Of a stretch of 48,219 bases of DNA, positions 31,088-40,039 are shown in pieces (positions within the stretch are counted from its first letter, which is position 1; each line of letters begins with the position of its first letter). The position numbers and the translations under genes are program-made. Under the pieces are notes generated by a model. That model made no database searches and was not told the origin of the DNA. It was given only the letters and a program-made list of their open reading frames with translations. The DNA comes from Pseudoflavonifractor phocaeensis (GTDB lineage Bacteria; Bacillota; Clostridia; Oscillospirales; Oscillospiraceae), in assembly GCF_016901955.1 (NCBI RefSeq), contig NZ_JACJLC010000021.1, forward strand, positions 1-48,219, read 5' to 3'.

Positions 31088-31738
31088 TTAAACCGCCTCT
31101 TTCTGTGTTTCCTGTCCGGTCTTTTTACCGCCGGATCTGAGCTTGGAGAGAATGGGCAGGAGCCTCGCCGCCGTCCGCAATGCCAGGGAGAGAGCCTGCC
31201 CGATGGTCAGTGTGACGGCAGCCCGCAGACTGGCCTCCGGATGGGTGGTGGTAAAATCCACCCAGATCCGGATACGCCACGACTTCACCTTAAAATTTTG
31301 CTCCACCAGGGGCCAAAGCATACCTGCCGCCCCACTGAGTCTGCCGTAACGGACGGCGGCTTTGGCCGGATCGGAGGAAGCCACCTTGACAGCCAGGTCA
31401 AACTCATCAATACGGATCTTTCGCCGAAGCTCTCCAGCGGCCTCCAGCGCCACTGGCAGCAGCTCCCTGAGAAAGTCCAGGATGTCCGGCTCCCCCTGAG
31501 GCGTTACCGGCTGTTTTGGCTTCTTTCTCTTTCGGAGCCTCTCTTCTTTTTGCTGTTGACCGGGCTTCCTCCCCTTCCGCTTTTTTGCCTTCCGGGGAAA
31601 GAGGGTCACCCGTACCGGCCCCACCCGCAGCCGCAGAGTGAAGGCCCCCTGGGCATAGGACCCCCATATCCCCACCCGGATCAGGCTCACCAGGAACAGG
31701 GCCAGGGCGATACACCCCAGCACCAACAGCACTGTCAT
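31088..31738 (-). CDS. DUF2953-family (YtfI-like) membrane protein
   Basis: 216 residues. One N-terminal membrane helix (about 2-22, VLLVLGCIALALFLVSLI) is followed by a beta region with LRLRVGPVRVTLFP. A very basic Lys/Arg stretch (about 52-80) and a WRIRIWVDFTTTHPEA motif come next. Its function is unknown; in Bacillus ytfI is co-transcribed with gerW. The ATG overlaps the scpB stop by 4 bases. Confidence 0.85.
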   Translation of the reverse strand: MTVLLVLGCIALALFLVSLIRVGIWGSYAQGAFTLRLRVGPVRVTLFPRKAKKRKGRKPGQQQKEERLRKRKKPKQPVTPQGEPDILDFLRELLPVALEAAGELRRKIRIDEFDLAVKVASSDPAKAAVRYGRLSGAAGMLWPLVEQNFKVKSWRIRIWVDFTTTHPEASLRAAVTLTIGQALSLALRTAARLLPILSKLRSGGKKTGQETQKEAV

Positions 31739-32397
31739 GCCCCAGATTCCTCCTCAGTCCGGGCAAGCTCCCGGGCCGCCGATTCGATCTCCTCCTCCGT
31801 CACCGGGGGGACGGACTCCCCTGCCGCCTTCAGCCGTTCCACCGCCGCCTGCATCTCCAGGGTGATCTGTCCATCCTCCGGCGGGGTGTTGGGCAACTCA
31901 GGCAGCTCCTCCAGGCTGGACAGCCCAAAGGATCGGAGGAAGTTCTGGGTGGTGCGGTACTGGATAGGCCGTCCTGGCACCGCCAGCCGACCGCACTCCT
32001 CGATCAGATCCCGCTCCAGCAGCAGGCCGATGGTATAGGAGCTGTCCACCCCCCGCACCTGGTCCACATAGGCCCGGGTGGCGGTCTGGTTGTAGGCGAT
32101 CACCGCCAGCACCTCCAGGGCGGGCTGGCTCAGCTTGGCGGGGCGGCGGCTCTCAAAGGCCTTGCGGATATAGGGGGCGAACTCGGGGGCGGAGCACAGC
32201 TGATAGCTGGTGTCCAGCCGCAGCAGCCGCAGGCCCCGGCGCTCGTAGCTGTAGTTGTCCGCCAGCCGCTTGCACACCGCGTCCACGGTGGCTCGATCCA
32301 AATCCAGCGCCAGGCACAGCCGTTCCACTCCCACCGGCTCTCCGGCGGCAAACAGGATGCCCTCGATGGCCCCTTCGATTTCCTTTACTTCCATCAT
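31735..32397 (-). CDS. scpB: Segregation and condensation protein B
   Basis: A kleisin-associated winged-helix partner of SMC-ScpA. 220 residues with two winged-helix domains; IEGILFAAGEPVGVERL opens the first and EVLAVIAYNQTATRAYVDQVRGVDS marks the second. The start overlaps the scpA stop by one base (TAATG). A second ATG directly follows, so the product may be one residue shorter. The C-terminal tail is acidic. Confidence 0.95.
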   Translation of the reverse strand: MMEVKEIEGAIEGILFAAGEPVGVERLCLALDLDRATVDAVCKRLADNYSYERRGLRLLRLDTSYQLCSAPEFAPYIRKAFESRRPAKLSQPALEVLAVIAYNQTATRAYVDQVRGVDSSYTIGLLLERDLIEECGRLAVPGRPIQYRTTQNFLRSFGLSSLEELPELPNTPPEDGQITLEMQAAVERLKAAGESVPPVTEEEIESAARELARTEEESGA

Positions 32398-33218
32398 TAT
32401 CCCCCATCCTCGGCCTGATAAACATCAGTGGAGTAGTCCGGCTCCTCGCCCCCCTCTCCGGTGCTGGTGACGGTGCAGTCGTTTTCCGTTCCCGCCAGCC
32501 GCAGCCGCCGTGCCTTGCACAGCTCCAGCACGGCGATGAAGGTGGCCACGATCTCCGACCGGCTGCGGTTGCCCCGGAACAGGGCGGAAAACCGGGTGAC
32601 CCCGAACCGGGCCAGCCGATCCAAAATCTCGTCGGCCTTGTCGGCTACCGGGTAGGGCTCCCGGCCCACAATGCCCTCAAACGCCGCCATGGGGGGCGGC
32701 AGCCGGTGGTCGGTCCGGGCCAATACGCTCTTTATGGCCTTCAGCAGGTCCTCCGGCTGATGAACATAACGGTAGGTCCTGTCCTGCCGGATGGGCTCCG
32801 GGGGCTTGGTCAGGTAATCCCGGCCCACCGCGTACCGGTCGGACAGCCTGGGGATCACCGCCTTGATGCGGATATAGTCCTCCCGCCGCTGGTGCTCCTC
32901 CAGGGAGGCCATTAGCTGCTCCAGCTCGGTCATGGCCTCCTCGTCGTGGATGGACAGGAGCATCCGGGTCTTGATGTACACCAGCTGGGCCGCCATGGTG
33001 ACGAACTCGCTGGCCACGTCCAGGTCCAGCTGCCGCCGCTGGTCCATCCAGGCCAGATACTGATCTAAGATCAGGGAGATCTGAATGTCCTGGATCTCCA
33101 TCTTGTTTTTGCTCAGCAGGTGGAGGATCAGGTCCAGAGGACCGTTGAAGTCCTCCATCTCCTCCTTGGTTTTGACCACCTTTTCCAGATGGTAGATGGG
33201 CGTTTCGATGGCACTCAC
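32397..33218 (-). CDS. scpA: Segregation and condensation protein A
   Basis: The kleisin subunit that bridges SMC heads. 273 residues with the family core FNGPLDLILHLLSKNKMEIQDI (about 24-45), SEFVTMAAQLVYIKTRMLL and the C-terminal winged helix (VATFIAVLELCKARRLRL). The GTG at 33218 is the only codon that fits the gap. Its ribosome site is poor and overlaps the stop of the M50 gene, so translation is probably coupled. The first 20 residues are less certain. Confidence 0.94.
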   Translation of the reverse strand: MSAIETPIYHLEKVVKTKEEMEDFNGPLDLILHLLSKNKMEIQDIQISLILDQYLAWMDQRRQLDLDVASEFVTMAAQLVYIKTRMLLSIHDEEAMTELEQLMASLEEHQRREDYIRIKAVIPRLSDRYAVGRDYLTKPPEPIRQDRTYRYVHQPEDLLKAIKSVLARTDHRLPPPMAAFEGIVGREPYPVADKADEILDRLARFGVTRFSALFRGNRSRSEIVATFIAVLELCKARRLRLAGTENDCTVTSTGEGGEEPDYSTDVYQAEDGG

Positions 33219-33219
33219 C

Positions 33220-33930
33220 TCAAAACAGGCTCAGGATGACCGACACGTCCTGGCACACCAGCAGTACATTCAGAGGGATTCCGGTGACCGTGCACAGAGC
33301 CTCCAGGCCGTGGAGGATGAGAAAGGACAGGGGCTTGTCCAGCACACCGAAAAACACCAGCAGGATCAGCACCCCCATCACATACCGCTCATACCGGAGG
33401 ATGGTGTAGTAGGTCTTGTCGGGCAGGAAGGAAAAGAAGATCTTGGAGCCGTCCAGAGGGGAAATGGGGATCAGGTTGAACAGCCCCATGCCCACCCCCA
33501 GCAAGGCCAGGTTGGACAGCAGGCATAGGGCCAGCAGAGTGCCCTGGTTGACAGGGGCAAAGCGCCAGATCAGGGAGGCGATCCCCGCCGCCGCCAGGGC
33601 GGTGAGGAAGTTGGCCGCCGGACCGGCCAGGGCGGTAAGAGCCATGCCGCGCTTGGGGTTTTTGAAATAACGCATATCCACCGGCACCGGCCTGGCCCAG
33701 CCTACCTTGGCCACCACCATCATCACAAGGCCGATGAAATCCAGATGCTTGATGGGGTTGAGGGTAAGCCGCCCGGCATTTTTGGCTGTGGGGTCCCCCA
33801 GCTTGTAGGCCATTAAACCGTGAGACAGCTCGTGGAGGGTGATACACAGCAGGGCGGCTACGGCGCTGATAAGCAGGGTGATCAGCCCCCACCAGTCCAT
33901 GCCCTGGGCGAATTTCATGATGGAACCCAA
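33220..33930 (-). CDS. Site-2 protease family (M50) membrane metalloprotease
   Basis: 236 residues, polytopic. The zinc motif HELSH is at 33-37 inside a membrane helix. A second metal-site motif PLDGSK follows in NLIPISPLDG. A short loop (NPIKHLDFIG) is characteristic of the YwhC/Rip-like subgroup next to scpA in Clostridia. A TTG at 33930 has GGGGGAGG about 10 bases upstream; an ATG four codons in is an alternative. It starts the operon that runs to rluB. Substrates are unknown. Confidence 0.9.
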   Translation of the reverse strand: MGSIMKFAQGMDWWGLITLLISAVAALLCITLHELSHGLMAYKLGDPTAKNAGRLTLNPIKHLDFIGLVMMVVAKVGWARPVPVDMRYFKNPKRGMALTALAGPAANFLTALAAAGIASLIWRFAPVNQGTLLALCLLSNLALLGVGMGLFNLIPISPLDGSKIFFSFLPDKTYYTILRYERYVMGVLILLVFFGVLDKPLSFLILHGLEALCTVTGIPLNVLLVCQDVSVILSLF

Positions 33931-33965
33931 ATTACCGCTCCCTCCCCCAAATTGAAATTGAAAAT

Positions 33966-33994
33966 ATTATACCAAATCTCCCCGGAAAACACAA
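33966..33994 (-). promoter_or_regulatory. Promoter for the M50-scpA-scpB operon
   Basis: TTGTGT, a 17-base spacer and a perfect TATAAT. The -35 lies within the T-rich tail of the preceding terminator. Confidence 0.8.
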
Positions 33995-34025
33995 GCCGGG
34001 CCGGCGCGGGGGGCGCCTGCCCGGC
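33984..34025 (-). terminator. Terminator of the tig-to-FAH gene run
   Basis: AGCCGGGC pairs with GCCCGGCT around an inner GGCGC/GCGCC stem, followed by TTGTGTTTT on the minus strand, 6 bases after the stop codon. Confidence 0.8.
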
Positions 34026-34031
34026 TAAGAC

Positions 34032-34784
34032 TCAGATGACGTGATTCCGCAGAACCCCGATCCCCTGTATGTCCACCTCCACGGTGTCTCCGGGGACCAT
34101 GGGGCCGATGCCCGCCGGCGTGCCGGTGGTCACCACGTCCCCGGGCTCCAGGGTCATGGAGGCGGTGATGAACTCCAGCAGCTGGGGCACCGCCGTCATG
34201 AACTGGCGGGTGTTCCCCTGCTGGACCACCTTGCCGTTGAGCCGGGTGACGATGTCCAGGGCGGCGGGGTCCACCTCGTCGGTGACCCACGGCCCCACGG
34301 GGGCAAAGCCGTCCATTCCCTTGCCCCGGGTCCACTGGCCGTCGGCCTGCTGTATGTCCCGGGCGGTGACGTCGTTGAGGCAGGTGTAGCCCAGGATATA
34401 GTCTGCAAAGTTCTCTGCCTTTACATCCTTTGCCCGGCGGCGAATGACAAAGGCCAGCTCCCCCTCGTAGTCCAGCCGCTCCACAAAGCCGGGGGCATGG
34501 ATCTCTCCCTCCGGGCGGTTGAGCGTATTGGGGGCCTTCAGGAAGAGGATGGGCCGGTCGGGCACCCCGTCCCCCATCTCCACGGCGTGATCGTAGTAGT
34601 TTTTGCCCACGCATACGATCTTGGTGGCCTGGCAGGGGGCCAGCAGGGTGCATTTATTCAGGGGAATGATCTGGCCGTCGTAGCAGATCTCCTCAAAGGG
34701 GGGCTTGGTCAGGGTGCGCACCAGCTCGCCCTGGAGTACTCCCCACAATTCCCTGCCGTCCCGCAGCAGCTTTACATATCTCAT
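34032..34784 (-). CDS. Fumarylacetoacetate hydrolase family protein
   Basis: A metal-dependent C-C hydrolase or decarboxylase of the FAH fold, 250 residues. Metal-binding acidic positions lie in YEGELAFVI (about 95-103) and EEVD-like turns. The family signature GDVVTTGTPAGIGPM is near the C-terminus. The N-terminal 50 residues form the small FAH_N-like domain. The natural substrate cannot be predicted (oxaloacetate tautomerase and acylpyruvase activities occur in the family). It overlaps engB by 4 bases, an unusual partner for a GTPase gene. Confidence 0.88.
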   Translation of the reverse strand: MRYVKLLRDGRELWGVLQGELVRTLTKPPFEEICYDGQIIPLNKCTLLAPCQATKIVCVGKNYYDHAVEMGDGVPDRPILFLKAPNTLNRPEGEIHAPGFVERLDYEGELAFVIRRRAKDVKAENFADYILGYTCLNDVTARDIQQADGQWTRGKGMDGFAPVGPWVTDEVDPAALDIVTRLNGKVVQQGNTRQFMTAVPQLLEFITASMTLEPGDVVTTGTPAGIGPMVPGDTVEVDIQGIGVLRNHVI

Positions 34785-35380
34785 CGGATCCCCTCCGCAT
34801 GATCTAAAATCAGATCCAGCAGTTCCTGTTTTCCGTCTCCCTTCTCAGCTGAGAAGGGAATTACCTTTACACTCTCGTCCAGCTCCAGGGTCTCCCTGAT
34901 CCGGGCCAGATTGGGCTGAATGTCGCTCTTGCGCAGCTTGTCCAGCTTGTTGGCCACCACGGCGAAGGGCTTGCCGCTGTTCTTGAACCAGGCGGCCATG
35001 GTGCAGTCGTCAGCGGTGGGCTTGTGCCGGGCATCCACGATCATCAGTCCCAGAGTCATGAGAGAGGGGTCGGCAAACCACTCCTCCATCAGCCTCCCCC
35101 ACCGCTGCTTCTCCGCCAGGGATACCTTGGCGTAGCCGTAGCCCGGCAGGTCCACCAGGTAAAAGGCCTCGTCGATGAGGAAGTAGTTGATGTGGGTGGT
35201 CTTGCCAGGGGCCGCCCCCACCCGGGCAAAGTTCTTCCGGTTCAGCAGCCGGTTGATCACCGAGGACTTGCCCACGTTGGAGCGGCCGGCAAAGGCCACC
35301 TGGGCCAGCCGGTCCCGGGGAAAGTCGGCCGCTTTGGCGGCAGAGCGGACAAATTCCGCTTTTTGCAGGTTGATGGGCAT
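34781..35380 (-). CDS. engB: Ribosome biogenesis GTPase EngB (YsxC/YihA)
   Basis: An essential GTPase for 50S subunit assembly. G1 is GRSNVGKS (32-39), G3 DLPGYG, G4 NKLDK and G5 SAEKGDG. Length 199 is standard. I use the ATG reading MPINLQKAEF, with GGGAGG about 5 bases upstream; an earlier in-frame ATG has no site. It follows lon, the conserved Bacillota order (lonA-ysxC). Confidence 0.96.
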   Translation of the reverse strand: MPINLQKAEFVRSAAKAADFPRDRLAQVAFAGRSNVGKSSVINRLLNRKNFARVGAAPGKTTHINYFLIDEAFYLVDLPGYGYAKVSLAEKQRWGRLMEEWFADPSLMTLGLMIVDARHKPTADDCTMAAWFKNSGKPFAVVANKLDKLRKSDIQPNLARIRETLELDESVKVIPFSAEKGDGKQELLDLILDHAEGIR

Positions 35381-35439
35381 AATTACCTCCCAAATATGGG
35401 TTTCTGACAGGGGCATGCAGCCCCAGAGGCGGGCGGCCC

Positions 35440-37845
35440 TTACTGCCGCATGGCAGGCAGCTCAGCGGCCTGGGGGGCGGCGTGGGGCTGGGCCAGCTCC
35501 ACCCCGGGGTCGCACACCTTCAGGTCCAGGGCCTCAGCCAGAACCTGGTCCACCTGCTCCACCGGCACGAACCGCAGCCCCGCCCGGACAGTCTGGTCGA
35601 TCTCCTCCAGATCCTTCTCGTTGTCCTTGGGCAGGAGCACGGTACGGATGCCGCTGCGGTAGGCCGCCATGGTCTTTTCCTTCAGCCCGCCGATGGCCAG
35701 CACCCGGCCCCGTAAAGTGACTTCACCTGTCATTGCCAGCTCCCGCCGCACCGGGGTGCCGGTGAGGGCGGACACCATGGCGGTAGTGATGGCGATGCCG
35801 GCGGAGGGTCCATCCTTGGGCACGGCTCCCTCAGGGAAGTGGATATGGATGTCCTTTGTTTTGTAGAAGTCGGGCTCCACCCCCAGCTGGGAGGCCCGGC
35901 TGCGGATGTAGGTCAGGGCGGCCTGGGCGGACTCCTTCATCACGTCCCCCAGGTTGCCGGTGAGCTCCACCTTGCCGGTGCCGGCCACCACGGCGGCCTC
36001 CACCTCCAGCAGCTCGCCGCCCACGCTGGTCCAGGCCAGGCCGTTGACCACCCCCACCTGCTCGGTCTGGGGCAGGTGGTCCGGGTGATACCGGGGGATG
36101 CCCAACAGCTTTTCCAGGTTGCTTTCTGTAATGGTAACAGACTTTATATCCCCTGACACGATGCGCATAGCCGCCTTGCGGCACAGGGCGGCGATCTGCC
36201 GCTCCAGGATGCGCACGCCGGACTCCCGGGTGTACCCCCGGATGAGGGTACGGATGGCCTCGTCGGACAGACGCACCTGGGTGCGGCTGAGGCCGTGGCG
36301 CTTGAACTCCTTGGGGATCAGGTGGCGCTTGGCGATCTGCACCTTCTCCTCGTCGGTATAGCTGGTGAGCTCTATGACCTCCATCCGGTCCAGCAGGGGC
36401 TTCGGAATGGTGTCCAGGGTATTTGCGGTGGTGATGAAGAGCACGTCGGACAGGTCGAAGGGCACCTCCAGAAAATGATCCCGGAAGGTGCTGTTCTGCT
36501 CGGCGTCCAGCACCTCCAGAAGCGCCGAGGCGGGGTCGCCCCGCTGGTCGTTGCCCAGCTTGTCGATCTCATCCAGCAGCAGCAGGGGATTGCAGCTGTC
36601 TGCCTGCTTGATGGCGGCGATGATGCGGCCGGGCATGGCCCCCACATAGGTCTTGCGGTGACCCCGGATCTCGGCCTCGTCGTGGACGCCGCCCAGAGAG
36701 ATGCGGGCCATCTTCCGGTGGATGGCCTTGGCCACGCTGGTGGCGATGGAGGTCTTGCCCACGCCGGGAGGGCCCACCAGGCAGATGATCTGACCCCGTA
36801 TCTGGGGGGAGAGCTGCTTGACGGCCAAAAACTCCAGAATGCGCTCCTTCACCTTGTCCAGGCCGTAGTGGTCGGCGTCCAGCACCTTCCGGGCGGCCTC
36901 CACGTTGACCCGCTCCCGGGTGCGCTTGCCCCAGGGCAGCTCCAGCACGGTGTCCAGGTAGTTGCGCAGGACGGTGGCCTCGGCGGAGGAATAGGGCTGC
37001 TTCTCCAGCCGGCCCACCTCCTTGTTCAGCTTGTCCGCCACCTCCTGGGGCAGCTTCAGGGCCTGGATCTTCTGGCGGTACTCGGCGATCTCGCTGTCCC
37101 CCTGGCCGTCCTCCCCCAGCTCCTGCTGGAGGACCTTCATCTGCTCCCGAAGGACATAGTCCCGCTGGCTGCGGGTGAGCTGGTCCCGGACCTTGCCCTG
37201 CATCTCATGCTCCAGCTCCAGGATCTCCACCTCACGGCGGAGGCTCTGGCACAGCTTTTCCAGCCGGCGCACCGGCCGCAGTTCCTCCAGAATCACCTGC
37301 TTGTCGTTGGGCCGCATGGGCAGGTTTTGGGCGATGTAATCGGCGATATAGCCCGGGTCCTCGCTGGACAGCACCGACAGCAACACGTCAGGGGTCATCT
37401 TGGGGGCCAGCTCGATATAGGACTCAAAGAGCTCATAGGTCTGGCGGATGAGGGCCTCTGTACGGGCAGAGCGGCGGAACTGCTTCTCCTCGGGGATCTC
37501 CTCCACCCGGGCGGCCAGGTGGGGCTCGGTCTGGGTGAGCTCCAGCAGCCGGCCCCGGCAGGTCCCCTCCACCATCACCCGCACGTTGTCCCCCGGCAGC
37601 CGGAGGATCTGGCGCACATTGCTGACGGTGCCGATATTGTAAAGGTCCTCCCCTTTTGGCTCCTCCACCGCCAGATCCCGCTGGGACACCAGGAAAATAG
37701 GCTGGCCGGAGGTCATGGCCTCGTCCAGGGCCTTGATGGAGGACTTGCGCCCCACGTCGAAATGGAGGAGCATATTGGGGAAAATGGTCAGCCCCCGCAG
37801 CGCCAGGGCAGGCATTACGGCGGTCTCATAGGTTGTCATGGTCAT
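35440..37845 (-). CDS. lon: ATP-dependent protease Lon
   Basis: A cytosolic AAA+ serine protease, 801 residues. The N-terminal substrate domain (about 8-200) is followed by a coiled-coil region (about 205-250), Walker A GPPGVGKT with Lys364, sensor and lid regions, and the protease domain with catalytic Ser681 (KDGPSAG) and its lysine in GGLKEK. Two ATG codons six bases apart (MTMTTYE) compete; the second has the better distance from GGAGGAGG. It follows clpX and precedes engB. No truncation. Confidence 0.97.
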   Translation of the reverse strand: MTMTTYETAVMPALALRGLTIFPNMLLHFDVGRKSSIKALDEAMTSGQPIFLVSQRDLAVEEPKGEDLYNIGTVSNVRQILRLPGDNVRVMVEGTCRGRLLELTQTEPHLAARVEEIPEEKQFRRSARTEALIRQTYELFESYIELAPKMTPDVLLSVLSSEDPGYIADYIAQNLPMRPNDKQVILEELRPVRRLEKLCQSLRREVEILELEHEMQGKVRDQLTRSQRDYVLREQMKVLQQELGEDGQGDSEIAEYRQKIQALKLPQEVADKLNKEVGRLEKQPYSSAEATVLRNYLDTVLELPWGKRTRERVNVEAARKVLDADHYGLDKVKERILEFLAVKQLSPQIRGQIICLVGPPGVGKTSIATSVAKAIHRKMARISLGGVHDEAEIRGHRKTYVGAMPGRIIAAIKQADSCNPLLLLDEIDKLGNDQRGDPASALLEVLDAEQNSTFRDHFLEVPFDLSDVLFITTANTLDTIPKPLLDRMEVIELTSYTDEEKVQIAKRHLIPKEFKRHGLSRTQVRLSDEAIRTLIRGYTRESGVRILERQIAALCRKAAMRIVSGDIKSVTITESNLEKLLGIPRYHPDHLPQTEQVGVVNGLAWTSVGGELLEVEAAVVAGTGKVELTGNLGDVMKESAQAALTYIRSRASQLGVEPDFYKTKDIHIHFPEGAVPKDGPSAGIAITTAMVSALTGTPVRRELAMTGEVTLRGRVLAIGGLKEKTMAAYRSGIRTVLLPKDNEKDLEEIDQTVRAGLRFVPVEQVDQVLAEALDLKVCDPGVELAQPHAAPQAAELPAMRQ

Positions 37846-37866
37846 TCCCTCCTCCCGGAATGAAAC

Positions 37867-37918
37867 AGGAGGCAGGACTGGGGGGATCGGCCCGCTGGCC
37901 TCCCCCTTCCTGTCTCCT
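37867..37918 (-). terminator. Long hairpin between clpX and lon
   Basis: Three stacked stems (AGGAG, CAGGA and GGGGGA with their complements, separated by small bulges) form a hairpin of about 50 bases, followed by GTTTCATT on the minus strand. The weak U content makes a partial terminator or stability element most likely. Confidence 0.45.
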
Positions 37919-37943
37919 GCCGGTCATTGATCTTATGAGGTTT

Positions 37944-39257
37944 TTAGGACACGTTGCCCCGGGGGCTTTTGCCCCCGTGCTCCGCCCGGAGGGACGCGCC
38001 CCCCAGCCGGGGCCGGTTGGTGCGCTCCGGGTCGTGCTCCACCAGGGGCGCGGCGTGATCCTTCACGCTCTCGCCGGTGATGGTCACCTTGGTAATGGTG
38101 GGGTCAGAAGGCACGTCGTACATCAGCCGGGTCATGACCTCTTCCAGCACCGCCCGCAGGCCACGGGCACCAATGCCCCGGGCGATGGCCTTCTCGGCGG
38201 CCTCCTCCAGGGCCTGGGGCTCAAACTCCAGGTCCACCATGTCGTACTCCAGCAGCTTCTGGTACTGCTTCACCAGGGCGTTCTTGGGCTCGGTGAGGAT
38301 GCGCACCAGCTGGTCCTTGTCCAGGGCGTTCAGGGTGGTGATCACCGGCAGACGGCCCACCAGCTCGGGGATAATGCCGAACTTCAGCAGATCGTGGGGC
38401 TGGATCTCCTTAAAGATAGCGGTATCCTTCTCCTTCTTGCTCTGGATCTCGGCGCCGAAGCCGATGGTCTTTTTGTCCAGACGCTGCTCAATGATCTTTT
38501 CCATGCCATCAAAGGCGCCGCCACAGATAAACAGGATGTTCTTGGTGTTGATCTGGATAAACTCCTGATGGGGGTGCTTGCGGCCTCCCTGAGGCGGTAC
38601 GTTGGCCACGGTGCCCTCCAGGATCTTCAGCAGGGCCTGCTGCACTCCCTCGCCGGACACATCCCGGGTGATGGAGGTATTCTCGCTCTTGCGGGCGATC
38701 TTGTCGATCTCATCCACATAGATGATGCCCCGCTCCGCCAACTCCACATCGTAGTCGGCGGCCTGGACCAGCCGCAGCAGGATGTTCTCCACGTCGTCGC
38801 CCACGTAGCCCGCCTCGGTGAGGGTGGTGGCGTCGGCGATGGCGAAGGGCACCTTCAGAATACGGGCCAGGGTCTGGGCAAAGAGGGTCTTGCCGCAACC
38901 GGTGGGGCCCATGAGCAGGATGTTGCTCTTCTGGAGCTCCACGTCGTCCCCGCCGCCGAAGTAGATCCGCTTGTAGTGGTTGTACACCGCCACCGACAGG
39001 GCCACCTTGGCGTCCTCCTGGCCGATGATATACTGGTCCAGCACGTCCCGGATCTCCCGGGGGGTGGGGATCACGTCGGGGATGTCAGGGGACAGGGCCT
39101 CCTCGGGGTCGTAGTTGTCGTCCAGAATGCTCATGCACAGGTGGACGCACTCATTGCAGATATAAGCGCCGGGACCGGCGATGATGCGGGCTACCTGATC
39201 CTGGTGCTTGCCGCAAAAGGAACAGCGGACGCTTTTGCGCTCGTCATTTTTTGCCAT
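37944..39257 (-). CDS. clpX: ClpXP ATPase subunit ClpX
   Basis: The unfoldase of the ClpXP protease, 437 residues. The N-terminal zinc domain has Cys12, Cys15, Cys34 and Cys37. Walker A is GPTGCGKT (Lys123), and the IGF-type loop (KKTIGFGAE) that contacts ClpP is present. The C-terminus extends past the usual end with a basic tail ([20 protein letters not shown]). It is downstream of clpP, separated by a strong hairpin. Confidence 0.97.
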   Translation of the reverse strand: MAKNDERKSVRCSFCGKHQDQVARIIAGPGAYICNECVHLCMSILDDNYDPEEALSPDIPDVIPTPREIRDVLDQYIIGQEDAKVALSVAVYNHYKRIYFGGGDDVELQKSNILLMGPTGCGKTLFAQTLARILKVPFAIADATTLTEAGYVGDDVENILLRLVQAADYDVELAERGIIYVDEIDKIARKSENTSITRDVSGEGVQQALLKILEGTVANVPPQGGRKHPHQEFIQINTKNILFICGGAFDGMEKIIEQRLDKKTIGFGAEIQSKKEKDTAIFKEIQPHDLLKFGIIPELVGRLPVITTLNALDKDQLVRILTEPKNALVKQYQKLLEYDMVDLEFEPQALEEAAEKAIARGIGARGLRAVLEEVMTRLMYDVPSDPTITKVTITGESVKDHAAPLVEHDPERTNRPRLGGASLRAEHGGKSPRGNVS

Positions 39258-39308
39258 ATCGTTACCTCGTCGTTCAGTCTAATGGGCCGGAACAGACAGC
39301 TGGGGGCT

Positions 39309-39352
39309 CCGGCGAAAAAGCCGGAAAGGGAGCGGGGCCCCGCCCCGCTCCC
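39309..39352 (-). terminator. Tandem hairpins between clpP and clpX
   Basis: An 11-bp perfect stem (GGGAGCGGGGC, loop GGG, GCCCCGCTCCC; 39328-39352) begins 5 bases after the clpP stop and is followed by TTTCC. A second hairpin (CCGGC, TTTTTC loop, GCCGG) comes next. It probably sets the clpP to clpX ratio. Confidence 0.6.
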
Positions 39353-39357
39353 CCAGA

Positions 39358-39939
39358 TTACCGGGAATAGATGACCTTGTCGATCAGGCCGTACTCCCTG
39401 GCCTCCTCGGCGGACATGAAGTTGTCCCGCTCGCAGGCGGCGGTGATCTCCTCCACGCTCCTGCCGGTGTTGTCGGCCAGGATCTGGTTCATGCGCTTTT
39501 TGATGATCTCCAGACGCTTGAGATGGATGGCCATATCGGTGATCTGGCCCTGGGTACCGGCGGAGGGCTGGTGGATCATGATCTCCGCGTTGGGCAGGGC
39601 CAGGCGCTTGCCCTTGGTACCGGAGGAGAGCAGGAAGGCCCCCATGCTGGCCGCCATGCCGATGCAGATGGTGGATACATCACACTTGATGTACTGCATG
39701 GTATCATAGATGGCCATACCGTCGGTAACAGAGCCGCCGGGGCTGTTGATATAGAACTGGATATCCTTGTCAGGGTCCTGGGCCTCCAGATACAGCAGCT
39801 GGGCCACCACCAGACTGGCGGTGGTAGCGTTGACCTCCTCCCCCAGGAAGATGATCCGGTCGTTCAGCAGCCGGGAAAAGATATCATAGGACCGCTCGCC
39901 GCGATTGGTCTGCTCCACTACATAGGGTACTAAGCTCAT
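39358..39939 (-). CDS. clpP: ATP-dependent Clp protease proteolytic subunit
   Basis: Forms the tetradecameric protease chamber. The triad is Ser98 (AASMGA), His123 (MIHQP) and Asp172 (CERDNFM). The N-terminal [19 protein letters not shown] region is intact in shortened form, and the product is 193 residues, the normal length. AAAGGAG is about 10 bases before the ATG. The tig-clpP-clpX order is conserved. Confidence 0.97.
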   Translation of the reverse strand: MSLVPYVVEQTNRGERSYDIFSRLLNDRIIFLGEEVNATTASLVVAQLLYLEAQDPDKDIQFYINSPGGSVTDGMAIYDTMQYIKCDVSTICIGMAASMGAFLLSSGTKGKRLALPNAEIMIHQPSAGTQGQITDMAIHLKRLEIIKKRMNQILADNTGRSVEEITAACERDNFMSAEEAREYGLIDKVIYSR

Positions 39940-40000
39940 GATTGAGAAACTCCTTTATTTTGATGTAGGGGCCAGAAGGCCCCCGACCACCCTGTCCAAG

Positions 40001-40030
40001 GGGCGGGCATACCACACAGTATGCCCGCCC
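40001..40030 (-). terminator. 12-bp hairpin between tig and clpP
   Basis: A perfect 12-bp stem (GGGCGGGCATAC with GTATGCCCGCCC, 6-base loop) lies 10 bases after the tig stop. Only CTTGG follows, so it may protect the tig mRNA end or terminate weakly. Confidence 0.55.
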
Positions 40031-40039
40031 TCCGGTTTC

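Noticed and set aside
36295-39374. Two plus-strand frames of over 500 codons opposite lon and clpX
   Set aside because: Low-complexity Leu/Gly/His/Gln translations with no recognisable domain, fully covered by well-conserved genes on the minus strand.
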